DNA from: Sweltsa coloradensis
Taxonomy: Eukaryota; Arthropoda; Insecta; Plecoptera; Chloroperlidae
Direction: 5' to 3'
NCBI GenBank assembly: GCA_024449915.1
Contig: JAMZAV010000160.1
Coordinates: 682,001 to 746,000, forward strand
DNA: 64,000 nt
The notes under the pieces were generated by a model that saw only the letters and a list, made by a program, of their open reading frames with translations, ran no database searches and was not told where the DNA came from. Positions within the stretch are counted from its first letter, which is position 1; every line of letters starts with the position of its first letter. Positions 1 to 10,480 of this stretch are shown here, piece after piece. The position numbers were made by a program, and so were the translations under genes.

Positions 1-1190
1 AGTTTGAATCAGAAATCATCAACAAGTCTTTTCATTTGCTTGGAAAGGCTATTAAGTCCCATGCGTCGTGATTGCAGATTTCATTGTCTGTTGAAACATA
101 ATATGTATACATCACAAATTCTTATCCTACAAACATGTAGTTGTAGGCTACTCGCCTGTCAGCTGAGTTGGATCGAATGCGCACCTTGTTCGCACATTAT
201 ATTGATCTCTCTCCTCTCTCTCTCTCTCTCGCACTCGTAGGCGGGCGGACGTAAGGCTAATACAAACACGCGGGCGCGGCTGGCTAGCACTTTTAAATCG
301 ATTTTTGTAGGCTACGCAATAGGTGGGGAAAACGTATTTGATAGGATCGTTTTAGACAGGAAGTTTTATAGGCCCTACTGGTTAACATATACAAATAAAA
401 AACAGTGTTAAATTCAGACGTGTTGGCCTGGGAAACGTCTATGAAGGGAACGTTTTAGTAGGATTTCACTTGTATGTCCTGATAACCTATTGTACAACAT
501 AATTGGTAAAATAAATTGTCATTTAAGTTTTCTGTCTGGGCATGTAAAATTATCTCCAACATGCCCAGCCAGGCATTTGCCACTTAATACATTTGTTGAG
601 CCCTGGCATGCTTCATTAACGCATAAAATCCTACAACGTGAGCGACCCGGAGCAGCTTCTGCTTAATGATAAACACCATTAGTCTATTACCCTATTATTA
701 GTTTTAATGTTTATTTCTGAAATGTTGTGTGGACTAAAAGCTCGCATTGCCATGGAATAAACTAGCCTAGTATGAATAAGTAAATATTTATACTCTGCCT
801 AATCCTTTCCATATTCCCTATTACAGATTATACTATCTAAAGGGTCAACTATATTTACCAATAAAAATCTTTGTATGCCTACATGTACTAAATAGAAATA
901 AACTATAAAGTAAGCATTTAATCATTCATAAATAGGTACTGATTAGTGTTAGTAGTGTGTACTGTCATCATGATGAGCAGTCTCCTTTAAAGATGGTGAC
1001 TACACGTTTTTCTCTTCCCCTCCAAAATCGCAATTTTTCAAAAGCGTGTACTATTTACCAAAATATTGACTTATTATAACAAAAATAAAAATGTGTATTT
1101 TAGGCCTACCCCTATTACTGTCCATCTATTGAATTCAATTATTTTGTACCTTATTAGTATCACCATAGCCATCAAGGTAATATAATTTTA
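1..1190. other. No gene recognised; CT microsatellite
   Basis: AT-rich non-coding DNA. The only clear structure is a CT dinucleotide run at about 205-230. The short open frame across it has simple-repeat composition and no recognisable domain. Confidence 0.6.
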
Positions 1191-1199
1191 TAAATAATA

Positions 1200-1835
1200 G
1201 CTAGGGATATATATATATATGGATTGATGTAGGTTTTCACAGCCCGTTTTATGTACAATACTAGGTTCTTGGGTTAAACCACGTCGAAATGATGAACCAG
1301 TGCAGAGACTGGGCGTCCACCGACGTTTCGTCTGATCTACGTCAGACATCATCAGGGTGACTGTGACTTCACGAAGGTTAGTCACAGTGGCTGGCACGCG
1401 CGCGACCGCCTCCTTATATACCTGAAAAGGTGCGGGGCGGCGAGGTCAAATCTAAAACCATGATCTCTTCCCTACTCTATTGTAGTGAAAAATTTTATTT
1501 CGGCTTCTTGCCATTGGCCCTACTGGGGTTTCTTGTGAATTGTTGCATTTAGCATCTACATCGTTTAGAACAGAAACTGTTGAGTGTTCCTCAACTGCTA
1601 GGCTTATCACCGTAGGGCTCTGATGTTGCACCTCTTTTGTCTGATTATATCTATTTGCTACTTGACGAGGCATCAGAATTGGCTTCCAGGCACGAGGAAG
1701 ACTTTCGCTATCGTCACTCTTGTTTAAATTGTGAGGCCGTTTTTCAATCTCTACAGATTCCCTGATATGGGTCTGGAGTCGCTGAACAGGGCAAATAGTT
1801 CTAGTGTTCTCGTAATCGAAATATATATATATATA
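1200..1835 (-). mobile_element. Penelope-like element, 3' end (5'-truncated)
   Basis: On the minus strand an open frame runs from about 1790 to the stop at 1452. It contains HIRESVEIEKRPHNLN and later SLPRAWKPIL. This matches the recalled C-terminal pattern of Penelope-like elements just after the GIY-YIG endonuclease (IREAIEI...HNFN...L..AW.P.L). Everything upstream, including reverse transcriptase, is missing. Downstream on the same strand lies a non-coding terminal region with a hammerhead-like motif (1326-1355), as known for PLE terminal repeats. The relic is bounded by TA microsatellites. A second, inverted piece of the same terminal repeat (GTCGGTGGACGCCCAG) starts at about 1838. No catalytic residues remain, so it cannot be autonomous. 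Confidence 0.65.
1326..1355 (-). ncRNA. Hammerhead-ribozyme-like motif in PLE terminal repeat
   Basis: The minus strand reads CTGATGA (1355-1349), then a perfect 6-bp stem (GTCTGA / TCAGAC) with a 6-nt loop, then GAAA (1329-1326). That is the conserved core plus stem II of a hammerhead. The following bases can form CGTC/GACG as a short stem III with a GGTG loop, but the next bases are CCC where a UH cleavage dinucleotide is expected. Upstream on the same strand is a 9-bp hairpin (ACTGTGACT / AGTCACAGT). Catalytic competence is therefore unproven. Confidence 0.5.
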
Positions 1836-1837
1836 TA

Positions 1838-1910
1838 ACGTCGGTGGACGCCCAGGTTCTGCCCTGGTTCATCTAATTTTCGACGCGGTTTTACCCAAGA
1901 TCCTTGTTTT
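1838..1910 (+). repeat. Inverted partial copy of the PLE terminal repeat
   Basis: Shares GTCGGTGGACGCCCAG, CTGGTTCATC, TTTCGACG and GGTT.TACCCAAGA with the minus-strand copy at about 1258-1325, in the opposite orientation. It begins directly after a TA microsatellite and lacks the CTGATGA core. Confidence 0.7.
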
Positions 1911-1984
1911 TATCATATATATATATGTATATAATGTTTAACTTTGGTTTTATAGTAGGCGACTATGACGTTGATATGTTAGTA

Positions 1985-2075
1985 CTTAAGACAGAAATTA
2001 AAAAAGTGACTACACCGGGGATCAAACCCGGGACATATATGTGTTAACAAATACTTTCGTGGCTAGACATCATGT
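1985..2075 (-). repeat. tRNA-like SINE head, degenerate
   Basis: The minus strand has a T-arm-like segment, GTCCCGGGTTTGATCCCCGG, matching a pol III B box (GGTTYGANYCC) within a 5-bp stem. No convincing D-arm is seen upstream, so this is a relic at most. Confidence 0.35.
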
Positions 2076-2194
2076 TAACTTGTTAGAAATAATTGTTTTT
2101 ACGGTTTAAGCCACTCCTCGAGTTTAATTACCACTCAAAGTTTCTGAACTAACACTGGAGTTCCATTATCAAGAGATTGAATTAGTTAGCCTGT

Positions 2195-2290
2195 GATCCC
2201 TGTGATATGCTACAGAGGGCCACACGTGCCCTGCATTTAGCCTACCTTATGGGCAGGTAAAATACATTTCTTTTTATTATTATTATTATT
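2195..2290 (+). mobile_element. LINE 3' end
   Basis: GCTACAGAGGGCCACAC, TGCCCTGCATT and TATGGGCAGGTAAAAT recur almost unchanged at 16588-16650, where they form the 3' end of a clear LINE. Here only the last ~90 bp remain, followed by an ATT-repeat tail. Confidence 0.7.
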
Positions 2291-2320
2291 ATTGATTCAT
2301 AGCAATTGTCGTAAAAGTTT

Positions 2321-2392
2321 GCCCCGACTGGGGTTCAAACCCAGAACCTCTGGCTTAACGTGCCATAGCTCTACCAATTGAGCTACCGGGAC
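2321..2392 (-). tRNA. tRNA-like gene or pseudogene, anticodon GTT (Asn) by position
   Basis: The 72 nt fold into a complete cloverleaf. The acceptor stem pairs 7/7 (two G-U). The D stem is GCTC/GAGC, the anticodon stem pairs 4/5, and the T stem CTGGG/CCCAG is perfect with loop TTTGAAC. Position 34-36 reads GTT. Base 33 is C instead of the near-universal U, and the T loop has T where C is usual, so a SINE head or tRNA pseudogene is at least as likely as a working tRNA. It sits between two ATT-repeat tracts and next to LINE fragments, which favours a mobile origin. Confidence 0.45.
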
Positions 2393-2418
2393 CACAGAAC
2401 AAACCTTTACTAAATTGC

Positions 2419-2468
<50 letters not shown>
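2419..2468. repeat. (ATT)n microsatellite
   Basis: About 50 bp of perfect ATT repeats directly upstream of the LINE coding relic. It produces the poly-Leu and poly-Asn stretches seen in translations here, which are not protein features. Confidence 0.95.
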
Positions 2469-2469
<1 letters not shown>

Positions 2470-3590
2470 ACCGAGAAAAGGACCTATGTTTGGCTTTTCT
2501 AGATATCGAAAAGGCATACGATAGCCTCAAAAGAGAGAAGGTTTGGGATGCTATGGAAAATATAGGAGTTAACAAAGGAATAATAACAAGAGTGAAAGAG
2601 ATGTACTCGATATCTAGAAGTGCTGTAAAGACAAGAGGTGGAATTACAGAGTGGTTTGACATTAGGAGTGGGTTAAAACAAGGAAGTGTACTGTCTCCAC
2701 TATTGTTCATTATTGTCATGGACAAAATCACCAGGAAAGTTGCAGAGAGAATCGGGGAAGAATGTATGAAAATAATGTTATTTGCAGACGATCTTCTGGT
2801 GTGGGGAGAGGATGAAGAGGAGGTGCAATCTCAAGTTGATGTGTGGAGTGTGGTGACAGGAGAATATGGACTGGTGTTTGGAAGTGGCAAGAGTGAAACA
2901 ATGCTGATGACACGAGATAAAGCGAAGAATGTCAGGATTCTACTAGGAGAACAGATTTTGAAGCTAGTGGAAAATTTCAAGTACGTGGGGAGTATAGTAG
3001 CATGCGATGGAAGGATTCAACCAGAGATAGGAAGAAGGACACAGCAGGTTATTCCTTATCTATCAGAGATCTCATATGGAACAGAGAAGTACCAAAGAAG
3101 TGCAAGGTTACCATCTACCAGACCTACTTTGTTCCAATACTGACATATGCAGCAGAGACTTGGAATATGACAGCAGTGGAGGAGAGTCTTGTGCAGGCTG
3201 TAGATATGAAGTTTTTGAGAAGCATTGTGGGTAAGACTAGATGGGACCGAATACGGAATGAGGATATCCGAGATCAAGTAGGCGTGAGGAATTTAATGGA
3301 GCGAATTGGAGAGAGAAGATTAAAGTGGTTCGGACATGTCAAGAGAATGGAAAGATCAAGATTACCGAGAAGGATGATGGAATTGGAAATTCCAGGTAGG
3401 AGACCAAGGGGCAGACCACGACAACAATGGCAGAATAGTGTGAGAAAAGATGTAGAACAGCGGGGAGGAGAGTGGAATGTGGTGGAAGAAGAGGAGTGGT
3501 GGCAGGACAGAAGAAGATGGAGAGGCCTATCTTCAATGCCGACCCAACGCAGAGTTGGACGTGGCAACAGATAATGATGATGATTATTAT
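2469..3590 (+). pseudogene. Non-LTR retrotransposon reverse transcriptase, frameshifted
   Basis: The first frame begins with FLDIEKAYDSLKREKVW (RT motif with the first catalytic Asp). It continues with GLKQGSVLSPLLF and then MLFADDLLVWG, the FADD catalytic box. The frame breaks around 3045-3075 and resumes with KKCKVTIYQTYFVPILTYAAETW, a typical post-RT region. It ends with LKWFGHVKRMERSRLPRRMM, GRRPRGRPRQQW and a W-rich tail, stopping at 3574. The 5' endonuclease part is missing. The element ends in ATGATG/ATT repeats. The C-terminal wording is of the endonuclease-RT type (Jockey/RTE-like) abundant in arthropods; the exact clade was not resolved. Confidence 0.85.
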
Positions 3591-3898
3591 GTTAAATGCT
3601 AGGGATGCACAATGATAAAATAAAAATAATTGCCCATTGAAAGTGTGACTGCATCATCGAACAATAATGTCAGTATAAATTATGCATAATTTTCAACAGA
3701 CACCTGTAAATTAAAATATTTAGGGACATGTTTTTTTTTGACAGAAATAGTGTGACATCTTTAGCACTTTCTGATCTTGAAACATATTTATTATGGACAC
3801 TATTAAATACAGCCACAATGCCAATATTACAAATGCAAAAAGTTTCCACCGTGTAGTCCATATTTCCCCATCTGATTGACTTGCATCTCTTGTTGCAG

Positions 3899-4929
3899 AC
3901 GGAACCGAGTCTTCTCGTCACGACCATCAGCCGGACGACTCAACGCCAGACACTGAGGTTGTTAGCAAGTGTCCTGCTCGGAAGACTAACCAAGGTAACA
4001 AGCGTAACGCCTCCAAGAAGGGGGTTTGGCAGTCGCGCCAACTGAAAGACAACACCAGGGGCTCAACAGGTTTATTTCACTGCAATATCTGCTCCAGGGG
4101 TTTAAAAACAGAGAAAATTCTAAAATATCATCTGATCACTCACAGCGACGACAGACCCTTCCGCTGTCCATCCCCGTGTGGTAAAACTTTCAAAACAGCA
4201 TTTGTGCTCAAAAGGCACTCTTACACTCACATGGCTAGGAAACCATTTGTTTGTGATACTTGTAACAAAGATTTTATACAAAAAGACAAACTTGTGACAC
4301 ACATGCTCATTCATACAGGTATAAAATCTTTCACATGTGCAGAATGCAGTGAAGGATTTACTACAAAGAGATTCCTCTCTATACACATATGTTCTCACGG
4401 TGGAGACTGGCCGTACAAGCGCCCATGTGGTAAAGTGTTTAAAAAAACAAGTACACTGAAGTATCACTCCAATCTTCATCTGGTCAAGAAACCGTGTGAA
4501 AAGGGTTTTACACAAAAAGGACAACTCAAAAAACATGTTGGCAGCGTTCACACGGAGCTTAATCTGAGACATTTTGCTTGCTCGGAATGTGGGAAAAAAT
4601 TTTATTATGCAAGTCAACTTAAACAGCACTCTTCCATACACTCATCGGTTAGGCCTTACAAATGTACAATTTGTTTTAAAGCATTCAAAAGAGCTGACAA
4701 TCTGAAGATACACTCGCTCCACCATACTAAAGAGAAAGTTTTTGTGTGCACCGTGTGTGATAAAAGATTTCACCTGAAAGTTTATCTTAAATGTCACATG
4801 CTCGTCCACAGCGATGCAACTCTAACGTGTCCTCATCCAACTTGTAATAAAATCTTCAGAAGAGCCTCGTATCTCAAACGCCACTCAAGAATGCACACGG
4901 AGAATAGTTTCACTTTGTCAGATCTTTAA
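3899..4929 (+). CDS. C2H2 zinc-finger protein, terminal coding exon
   Basis: A splice acceptor (TTGCAG, AG at 3897-3898) opens a frame that runs without a stop to TAA at 4927-4929, about 343 codons. No start codon is needed inside it, so earlier exons must lie upstream and were not identified. An acidic/basic linker (to about 4070) is followed by ten finger units. Canonical fingers include FVCDTCNKDF, FACSECGKKF and YKCTICFKAF, each with HX3-4H. The last finger has a CX4C spacing (CPHPTC). Units at about 4414-4478 and 4486-4551 each keep only one Cys (KRPCGKVF, KKPCEKGF), so they probably cannot bind zinc. Likely a nuclear DNA-binding protein; target unknown. The two lost cysteines may be real decay or sequence error. 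Confidence 0.8.
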
Positions 4930-5246
4930 ATGGAAGGCAAACCTTGTATCTCACTTATCTAATTTAATTTGCTCAAGTTGCTGGATGAATACGTGGAAAA
5001 TGAGCTTTTAATTATTTTAATGTTGTGGCTACCAAAGAGTATGACTAGGCCCAATGCATAATTTCAACATTGTTCTGTCCAGTTGTTTTTAAATGTTCTT
5101 TGATTTTATGGTTTATGTATGTTGTTTTTATGTTTTATCAAAACCCATATTATGTTATCTAAATATGTTAATTTAAAAAAATATAAAAAAATATGTAAAT
5201 AAGTAGTAGCCTAGCACTGATTTGACAACTTCAAATGCTCGCATCT

Positions 5247-5820
5247 GAGGCTTGTAGATGCAAAACCGGCAGTCTCCAAAAACGTGATTTTTTAAAGGTA
5301 ATACCTCGTTGGATTCGTAAGCTTGAATGCAACAACTTGAAAATAATCATCAAATTCATAATTGGCATTCTCCCTTTGAAAAAGCAGAATGAATATAAGT
5401 TTAGATTCAAAGTCAGCATTCTCCATGACACCCAATCAGAACACTCCAAATGATCACGTGACAACATGACACATGACAACATAACCTTGAATTGTTATTT
5501 AGTTTTCTTTTCTAGTTTTTTTTAGATGCAAAAGCGGCTTTCTCCAAAATTAAATAATTATTTTAAATGCAAACATGGCTTTCTCCCATTTTGAGATGCA
5601 AAAGTGTCTTTCTCCTAAATTAAATAACTAATTAAACATAATAACCATAAGACTACTTTTAATTCCCATTAAGCTTATCATCAAGAACGTACATACATTA
5701 AAGGTGAATATTACCAATTACCATTATACTATGAAATGCATAAACATACTTGAAACAGTTTTTTCAGTTTTGTGACAAAACACTTTTTTGGAGATGGCCG
5801 GTTTTGCATCTACAAGCCTC
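5247..5820. mobile_element. 574-bp non-autonomous element with ~35-bp terminal inverted repeats
   Basis: The ends are near-perfect inverted repeats: GAGGCTTGTAGATGCAAAAC at the left, and its complement GTTTTGCATCTACAAGCCTC at the right, continuing inward as CCGGC..TCTCCAAAAA. Inside, the motif GATGCAAAAG.GNCTTTCTCC recurs at least three times as subterminal repeats. No transposase and no clear target duplication were seen. It lies between an intact zinc-finger exon and a decayed zinc-finger fragment. Confidence 0.75.
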
Positions 5821-5883
5821 ATAGTTGTGATGTGCACATGAGTGACCAATGTAGAAGGCTTTTCTTAATAAAATAAATAAATA

Positions 5884-6370
5884 GTGAAGAGCGTCCCTTT
5901 AAATGCCAGTGCGGGAAAGACTTTAAGCTTAAGTCTCAGCTAAGAAGTCATTCCTTGACAAGAAACCATTTGTCTGTCAGGTGTGCGGGGCTGGTTTTAA
6001 GATAAATTCATATTTGAAATCCTACATGTTGACTCACAGCGTGTCATGCCCATTTCCATGCAATGTTAGCTGCAAAGCATTTAATTAAAGGTAGAAATGC
6101 TCTTAAAAAGCACATAAAACGTCATGATCCGCTGCAGAACATATTGTGCAAGATTTGTGATAAAGATTTTTCGTGTAAAAACGGTCTCCGGGTTCACATG
6201 CAATGCGTCTACACAGAAGAGAAGTTGTTCAAGGGCACAATCTGTCCAAACGAACATTCTGCACGAAGAGCCACAAGCCAACGTCCGATTATGTTTGTGA
6301 CTTTTGTTCCAGGGGATACAGAGGTAAAGGATCTCTGAGAAAGCATATGAAAACATATAATCGCCAATAA
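5884..6370 (+). pseudogene. Decayed C2H2 zinc-finger fragment
   Basis: Finger-like pieces occur in different frames: ERPFKCQCGKDFKLKSQLRS, FVCQVCGAGFK, ILCKICDKDFSCKNGLRVH and CDFCSRGYRGKGSLRKHMKT. Frameshifts and stops separate them. Linker and finger style resemble the exon at 3899-4929, so it is probably a duplicated or continuing part of the same locus that has lost function. Stop at about 6367. Confidence 0.7.
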
Positions 6371-6598
6371 ATGAAAGTAGGCGTACGTGTGCTGATGATG
6401 AGATGTAAACACCGCGCTAATGCAACTACCTACTAGTCCTACGGATGGGCAAATATTTAAGTATTGAAGAAACCTAAACTTGTTTTGAGATACAGGCCAG
6501 TTCGAGTTCATGAATATGTATTAAAATATAGAACTGTATCTGCTCTTTCTTTGACTATATCGTCCTTTAGAGTGCCTAGCCTACCTAGCACATCACTT

Positions 6599-7040
6599 AC
6601 AGTAAGACCTCGATTATCCAAGGTGGATGGCCCGTGAGAGGTACGTGAAAATAACGTTTTGTGAATAGATGCTACAAAGCGCTATATTTTCACTTAAAAC
6701 CAAGGTTTTCAAGTCCTATTTTATTTTATTTTTCATAATACCTATAATTTGTTTATACACATATTTATTCAATTGATATTAATTCAACCTTGATGACCAA
6801 ATTAAATTTAAAAATCTGAAAAATGTTCATACACAAGGTTTTGAAATTAGCCAAAAAATAGATGCTACAAAATGCTATAAAATGACACTTGAAAATGCTA
6901 TATACATGCACCTCTGTGGATGGGGTTAACGAAAAACTCGGATGATCCAGACTTTCTTGTTTTCCTCCTCCCAACAGGGCCCTAGTATATGAAAATGATA
7001 TTTAAAGTGTAAAACTCGTGATTCGTGAAATACCATTGTA
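6599..7040. mobile_element. Possible decayed pogo/Tigger-type MITE
   Basis: The left end reads CAGTAAGACCTCGATTATCC, close to the recalled CAGT.GA.CCTCGATTATCCG ends of pogo-like elements. Further in are AAAAACTCGGATGATCCAG and GTGATTCGTGAAATACCATTG, fragments of the same style. Ends do not pair cleanly, so limits are approximate. Confidence 0.35.
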
Positions 7041-7437
7041 CGCACAAAGGTGAGATTGCGACCTAGAAGTAAAGGCGAGAGAGTCATAAACTTCACTAGG
7101 TAATAGAGCAGTAGCTTGAGAGGAGTGGACTGTATATATTTGAGGGGGATAAGGGAAATATAGCCCTAGGGATAGTGCCGTGAACAGAGCTAATTTTTCT
7201 TAATTGGTTAGACGTATTGATTGTCGGACGTGCTGGCAATGGATGGAGCACTCAGCGGGCAGTAAAACAGCGTGGAGTAGTGCACTGCTTTAAAACTTAC
7301 ACTAAAACGTGCGATAGAGTATTGTTAATATAAATAAACACACGTGAGTTTACCCTCGGAGAGAAGGGTGAGAACATCGAGAAAATGCACACGGACCAAG
7401 TAGCGTGGCGAGGTGAGATGCACACACACACAGATGT

Positions 7438-8955
7438 AAGATAGATAGATAAGATAGATAGATAACTTTATTCATCTTGACAGGCACATTGTACATGTTT
7501 GACTCCCGGAGGAGAAGGTGAATAGCCTAAGGTTAAGGTAACTTACAAATTATATTTAATCCTAGTACTACAGAGTAATCATATAAATTAAGTAAATAAA
7601 GAAAATTAATAAAATAAAATAAATTAATACATTGTAATCGTAACATTGTGGACTATGGAATCTACACTCAATGATGGTAAGAATAATAATTAATATGATG
7701 TATCCAGTTACATTATTTGTGATAAGCATGTGGGAGGATAATATAGATACATAATATGTAGGTGAATATGATATGATATTATGTAGTGGCACAATATATG
7801 ATAATATAATATCTAGGCTATACTGATCGATACAAGGTAAAAATAGTAAAAGACATATCATGATGATGTGATATCTGCATACGGATACAGAATCCGCAAA
7901 TACAGTAGAAGACTTAATGTAGCATGTGATATGGGGCAGTAGATGTATCATGTTGGTGGCATAGGTCACATACAGTGATCGAATACAGTTAGGATATTAA
8001 TTAAATATAAAAATTCTAACTAGAGGCTATAGACTAAAGTTGGCATCAGGTCATTCGTAGAGATAGTCCTTTACCGAGTAAAAGCTGTTGGCGAGGAGAA
8101 ATAACTTCAGTTTGGAGGAGTGCAGGGTGGGGGAGGTTATGATGTGGTCTGGGAGCTTGTTGTAGATGGTGGATGCTAAATATTTAGGGCCTAGTGAAAA
8201 TAGACGGAGGTTGTGGGAGGGTCTGTGTATGTGTGTTGGCTCGGGTGTTGTGCGAGTGCACAGATGCATTGAGGGGAAACAGGTTACTGTTTGTTTGAAC
8301 AAATAGTGCAGCAGTTTGGATTAAGGTGCATGCTAAGGTTAGGATGCCAAGTTGCTTGAAGAGCTCTCTCTCTGCATGAGTGTCTTCGGGAGACACCTGC
8401 GATTATGCGTATGGCTCTCTTTTGAAGAACAAAAATTCTGCTGGCATGGGGGGAGGCTCCCCAGAATAATATACCATAGGATAAGTGGGAGTGGAAGTGA
8501 GCAAAATAAACTAGCAATAGGATGTGGGGGTGGACTATTTGTTTAAGCTTTCGGATAGAATAGCAGCCAGATAGGATTTTGTTGGCAACGTTGTTGACCT
8601 GGACGGACCAGTCAAGGTTTTCGGTTAGTGCGAGGCCAAGGAACTTTGCGTAGTGAGTGCGGGGGATGATGTTAGAGTCGAGACGAACAAGGGGACTTAC
8701 AGAAGGGATCTTATTTGTAGTGTGAAAGTAGAGATATACGGTTTTAGAGCGAGAGATTGTGAGTTCATCACCTTGGCACGCGCCTTGGCAGTATGCCGAC
8801 ATATTTGCAACTTGGTTGTTTAGTATAGGAGGAAGCTTATGAACTGGTTGGTGTCTGGATAGTGTCAGATGTTGATGTGTGTGTTAGATGGCTGGAGTCA
8901 TCCGCATATTGGGTGAGAGTACCCTCATCTAGGAAGGCAAGGCGGACTGATCATT
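7438..8955 (-). mobile_element. Minus-strand LINE, 5'-truncated, decayed
   Basis: Minus-strand translation shows LTQYADDSSHL (degenerate YADD catalytic box, ~8930-8900), then KTVYLYFH, YAKFLGLALTENLDW and SYGILFWGASPHASRIFVLQ, typical of the region after RT (8802-8284). A shifted frame holds the C-terminus LGPKYLASTIYNKLPDHI to 8051. The 3' UTR extends to 7438 and ends, on the minus strand, in AATAAAGTTATC followed by an ATCT microsatellite, the usual simple-repeat tail of CR1/L2/Jockey-type LINEs. Frameshifts mean no intact ORF. Region 7440-8050 is its non-coding 3' part. Confidence 0.8.
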
Positions 8956-8979
8956 TACATATACTATAATGTAAAGGCG

Positions 8980-9190
8980 CGTGGCCGAGAGGTGAACGAA
9001 CTTAGCACTAGGACGAGCACGTGGCTGATCGCCGTTGCAAGTCGGGAGCTGACAAAAGTACTTGGTCAGCGTTTGTTGTGAACAATAGATGCGCTTGACA
9101 CCGATAGGTGTGGATGTGAATTAGGAAGTGAGAGGTATGTTCAAACCTGGCGCGAACAACCATTAAAAGAACATAAATAAATATAAACAG
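8980..9190 (+). mobile_element. tRNA-type SINE-like sequence
   Basis: Starts with GTGGCCGAGAGGTGAACG, a good A box like that of tRNA-Ser/Leu (GTGGCCGAGTGGTTAAGG). A B-box-like TGTTCAAACCTGG lies about 140 bp on, and the sequence ends in AAATAAATAAA. The long A-B spacing argues for a rearranged SINE, not a tRNA gene. Confidence 0.45.
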
Positions 9191-10260
9191 CAAACAGCAG
9201 CAACCAGGCAAAATCTTCTCATAGTGAAAATAACACACCCATCCTAACAATAGGACAGACAGTCAAAATCACTAAAAAAAAGGTCCTAGTCAAACACAAA
9301 CCTCACTCACCAGTCACCACCCACAAAATTGTTGTCTCCGCACGACACTCAGCAAAGAAGCAAAACTGAAAAGCCTAACCAAAAAGAAACCCCAGAAATA
9401 TGTAAAAATACTCAAAGCAAGACTGATGAGTTTCAAGGTTCCATGACCATATGTATTTTGCAGTGTAGTTTGTGTGGAGGGGTGCTTCAGCCCCTGAGCA
9501 CCCACGAAGTCGGCGCCCCTGTAATCCCCGATCACTCGTCTATCAACGACTTTGTCGTTTTCCTAGTCTATGTTTTACCAGTTTTATATTTGTTATTTCA
9601 TCAAAGTTTTGCCTAGTTGAATGTGGCGGGAAACGTGGTCACCCATCACCGTGTTGTGTTGGCAACACTGCTACGACCTAGCCTAACCTCTGTACCAGCT
9701 GGTACGGTTGCGTCCGCCTGTTTAGCCTATAGGCAATCTTTGCTATAGGCATAATATTGACTGTGATAATTCGTAACTCGACCAAAGAATGTACAATACA
9801 GTTCAATAACGATATACCCGCGGCCTTGCTAACAGGTAAGTTGTCAACAAAATTCAAGGGATTATAAATACAGAAAGCACAGGCCTATGCTGGGGATACA
9901 AAATTTAAAGAATAGGGCCCAGGGGTAGGCTAGGGCCTAGGCCCTACACTAGAGGGAAGTATAATAGGTCTACAGTGCAGAGCTATCCGAATAGGCCTAG
10001 CCTAGGGCTGCCTAGGCCTAGATAATTCTCCATTGTATATCATCAATGGTTAGTGAATTAGGCCTTTGCCTAGCCCTAGCCCTTAAAGCCGTTTTTATGG
10101 ATACGTGAGAGGCTTTTTCTGGATAGTTTAAAAAATGTTTGTCCCTATATTATGTTTAGTAGTGTCCAACCTATGCCTAGAAAGATTATCTGGCCTAGTG
10201 TGCAACAGCAATCACAGTAAAAATAATGGGTAGGGCTAGGCCTAGCCTAGGTTACTGGAA
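9191..10260. other. No gene recognised; AGGCCTA-rich, one MITE end
   Basis: No coding exon is supported. Complement of 9533-9567 reads CTAGGAAAACGACAAAGTCG and then TTGATAGACGAGTGA, the terminal repeat of the family at 48472-48762. From 9890 to 10260 the words AGGCCTA/TAGGCC recur very often. Confidence 0.5.
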
Positions 10261-10480
10261 CTCTTGCCGCTAAGCGGGTCCAACTTTTAAAAACGTTAGC
10301 TATTTTTCGTGTACTCTAGTACTAACCTCGCCGCCCCCCCCCCCCCTAACCTAGGTTTTCCTAGCAAAAATTTATGCTAGGAAAACCTAGGTTAGGGGGG
10401 TGGGGGTGTGGGCGCGAAGCGCCGTGGCGAGGTTAGTAGGCCTATTAACTATTAAAGTTGGACCCGCTTAGTGGCAAGAG
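10261..10480. repeat. 220-bp fold-back hairpin element
   Basis: The outer arm CTCTTGCCGCTAAGCGGGTC, continuing CAACTTT, is matched in inverted orientation by AAAGTTGGACCCGCTTAGTG and then GCAAGAG. An inner palindrome pairs CTAACCTAGGTTTTCCTAGC with GCTAGGAAAACCTAGGTTAG. A C-run (10328-10345) interrupts one arm. No coding capacity. Likely a MITE. Confidence 0.8.

Noticed and set aside
4..240. 78-codon ORF at the window start
   Set aside because: Includes a CT microsatellite, has no ATG near its start and no domain.
7438..7470. GATA repeats and other direct repeats as a possible CRISPR-like array
   Set aside because: Eukaryotic context. The repeats are microsatellite tails of LINEs with no regular unique spacers.
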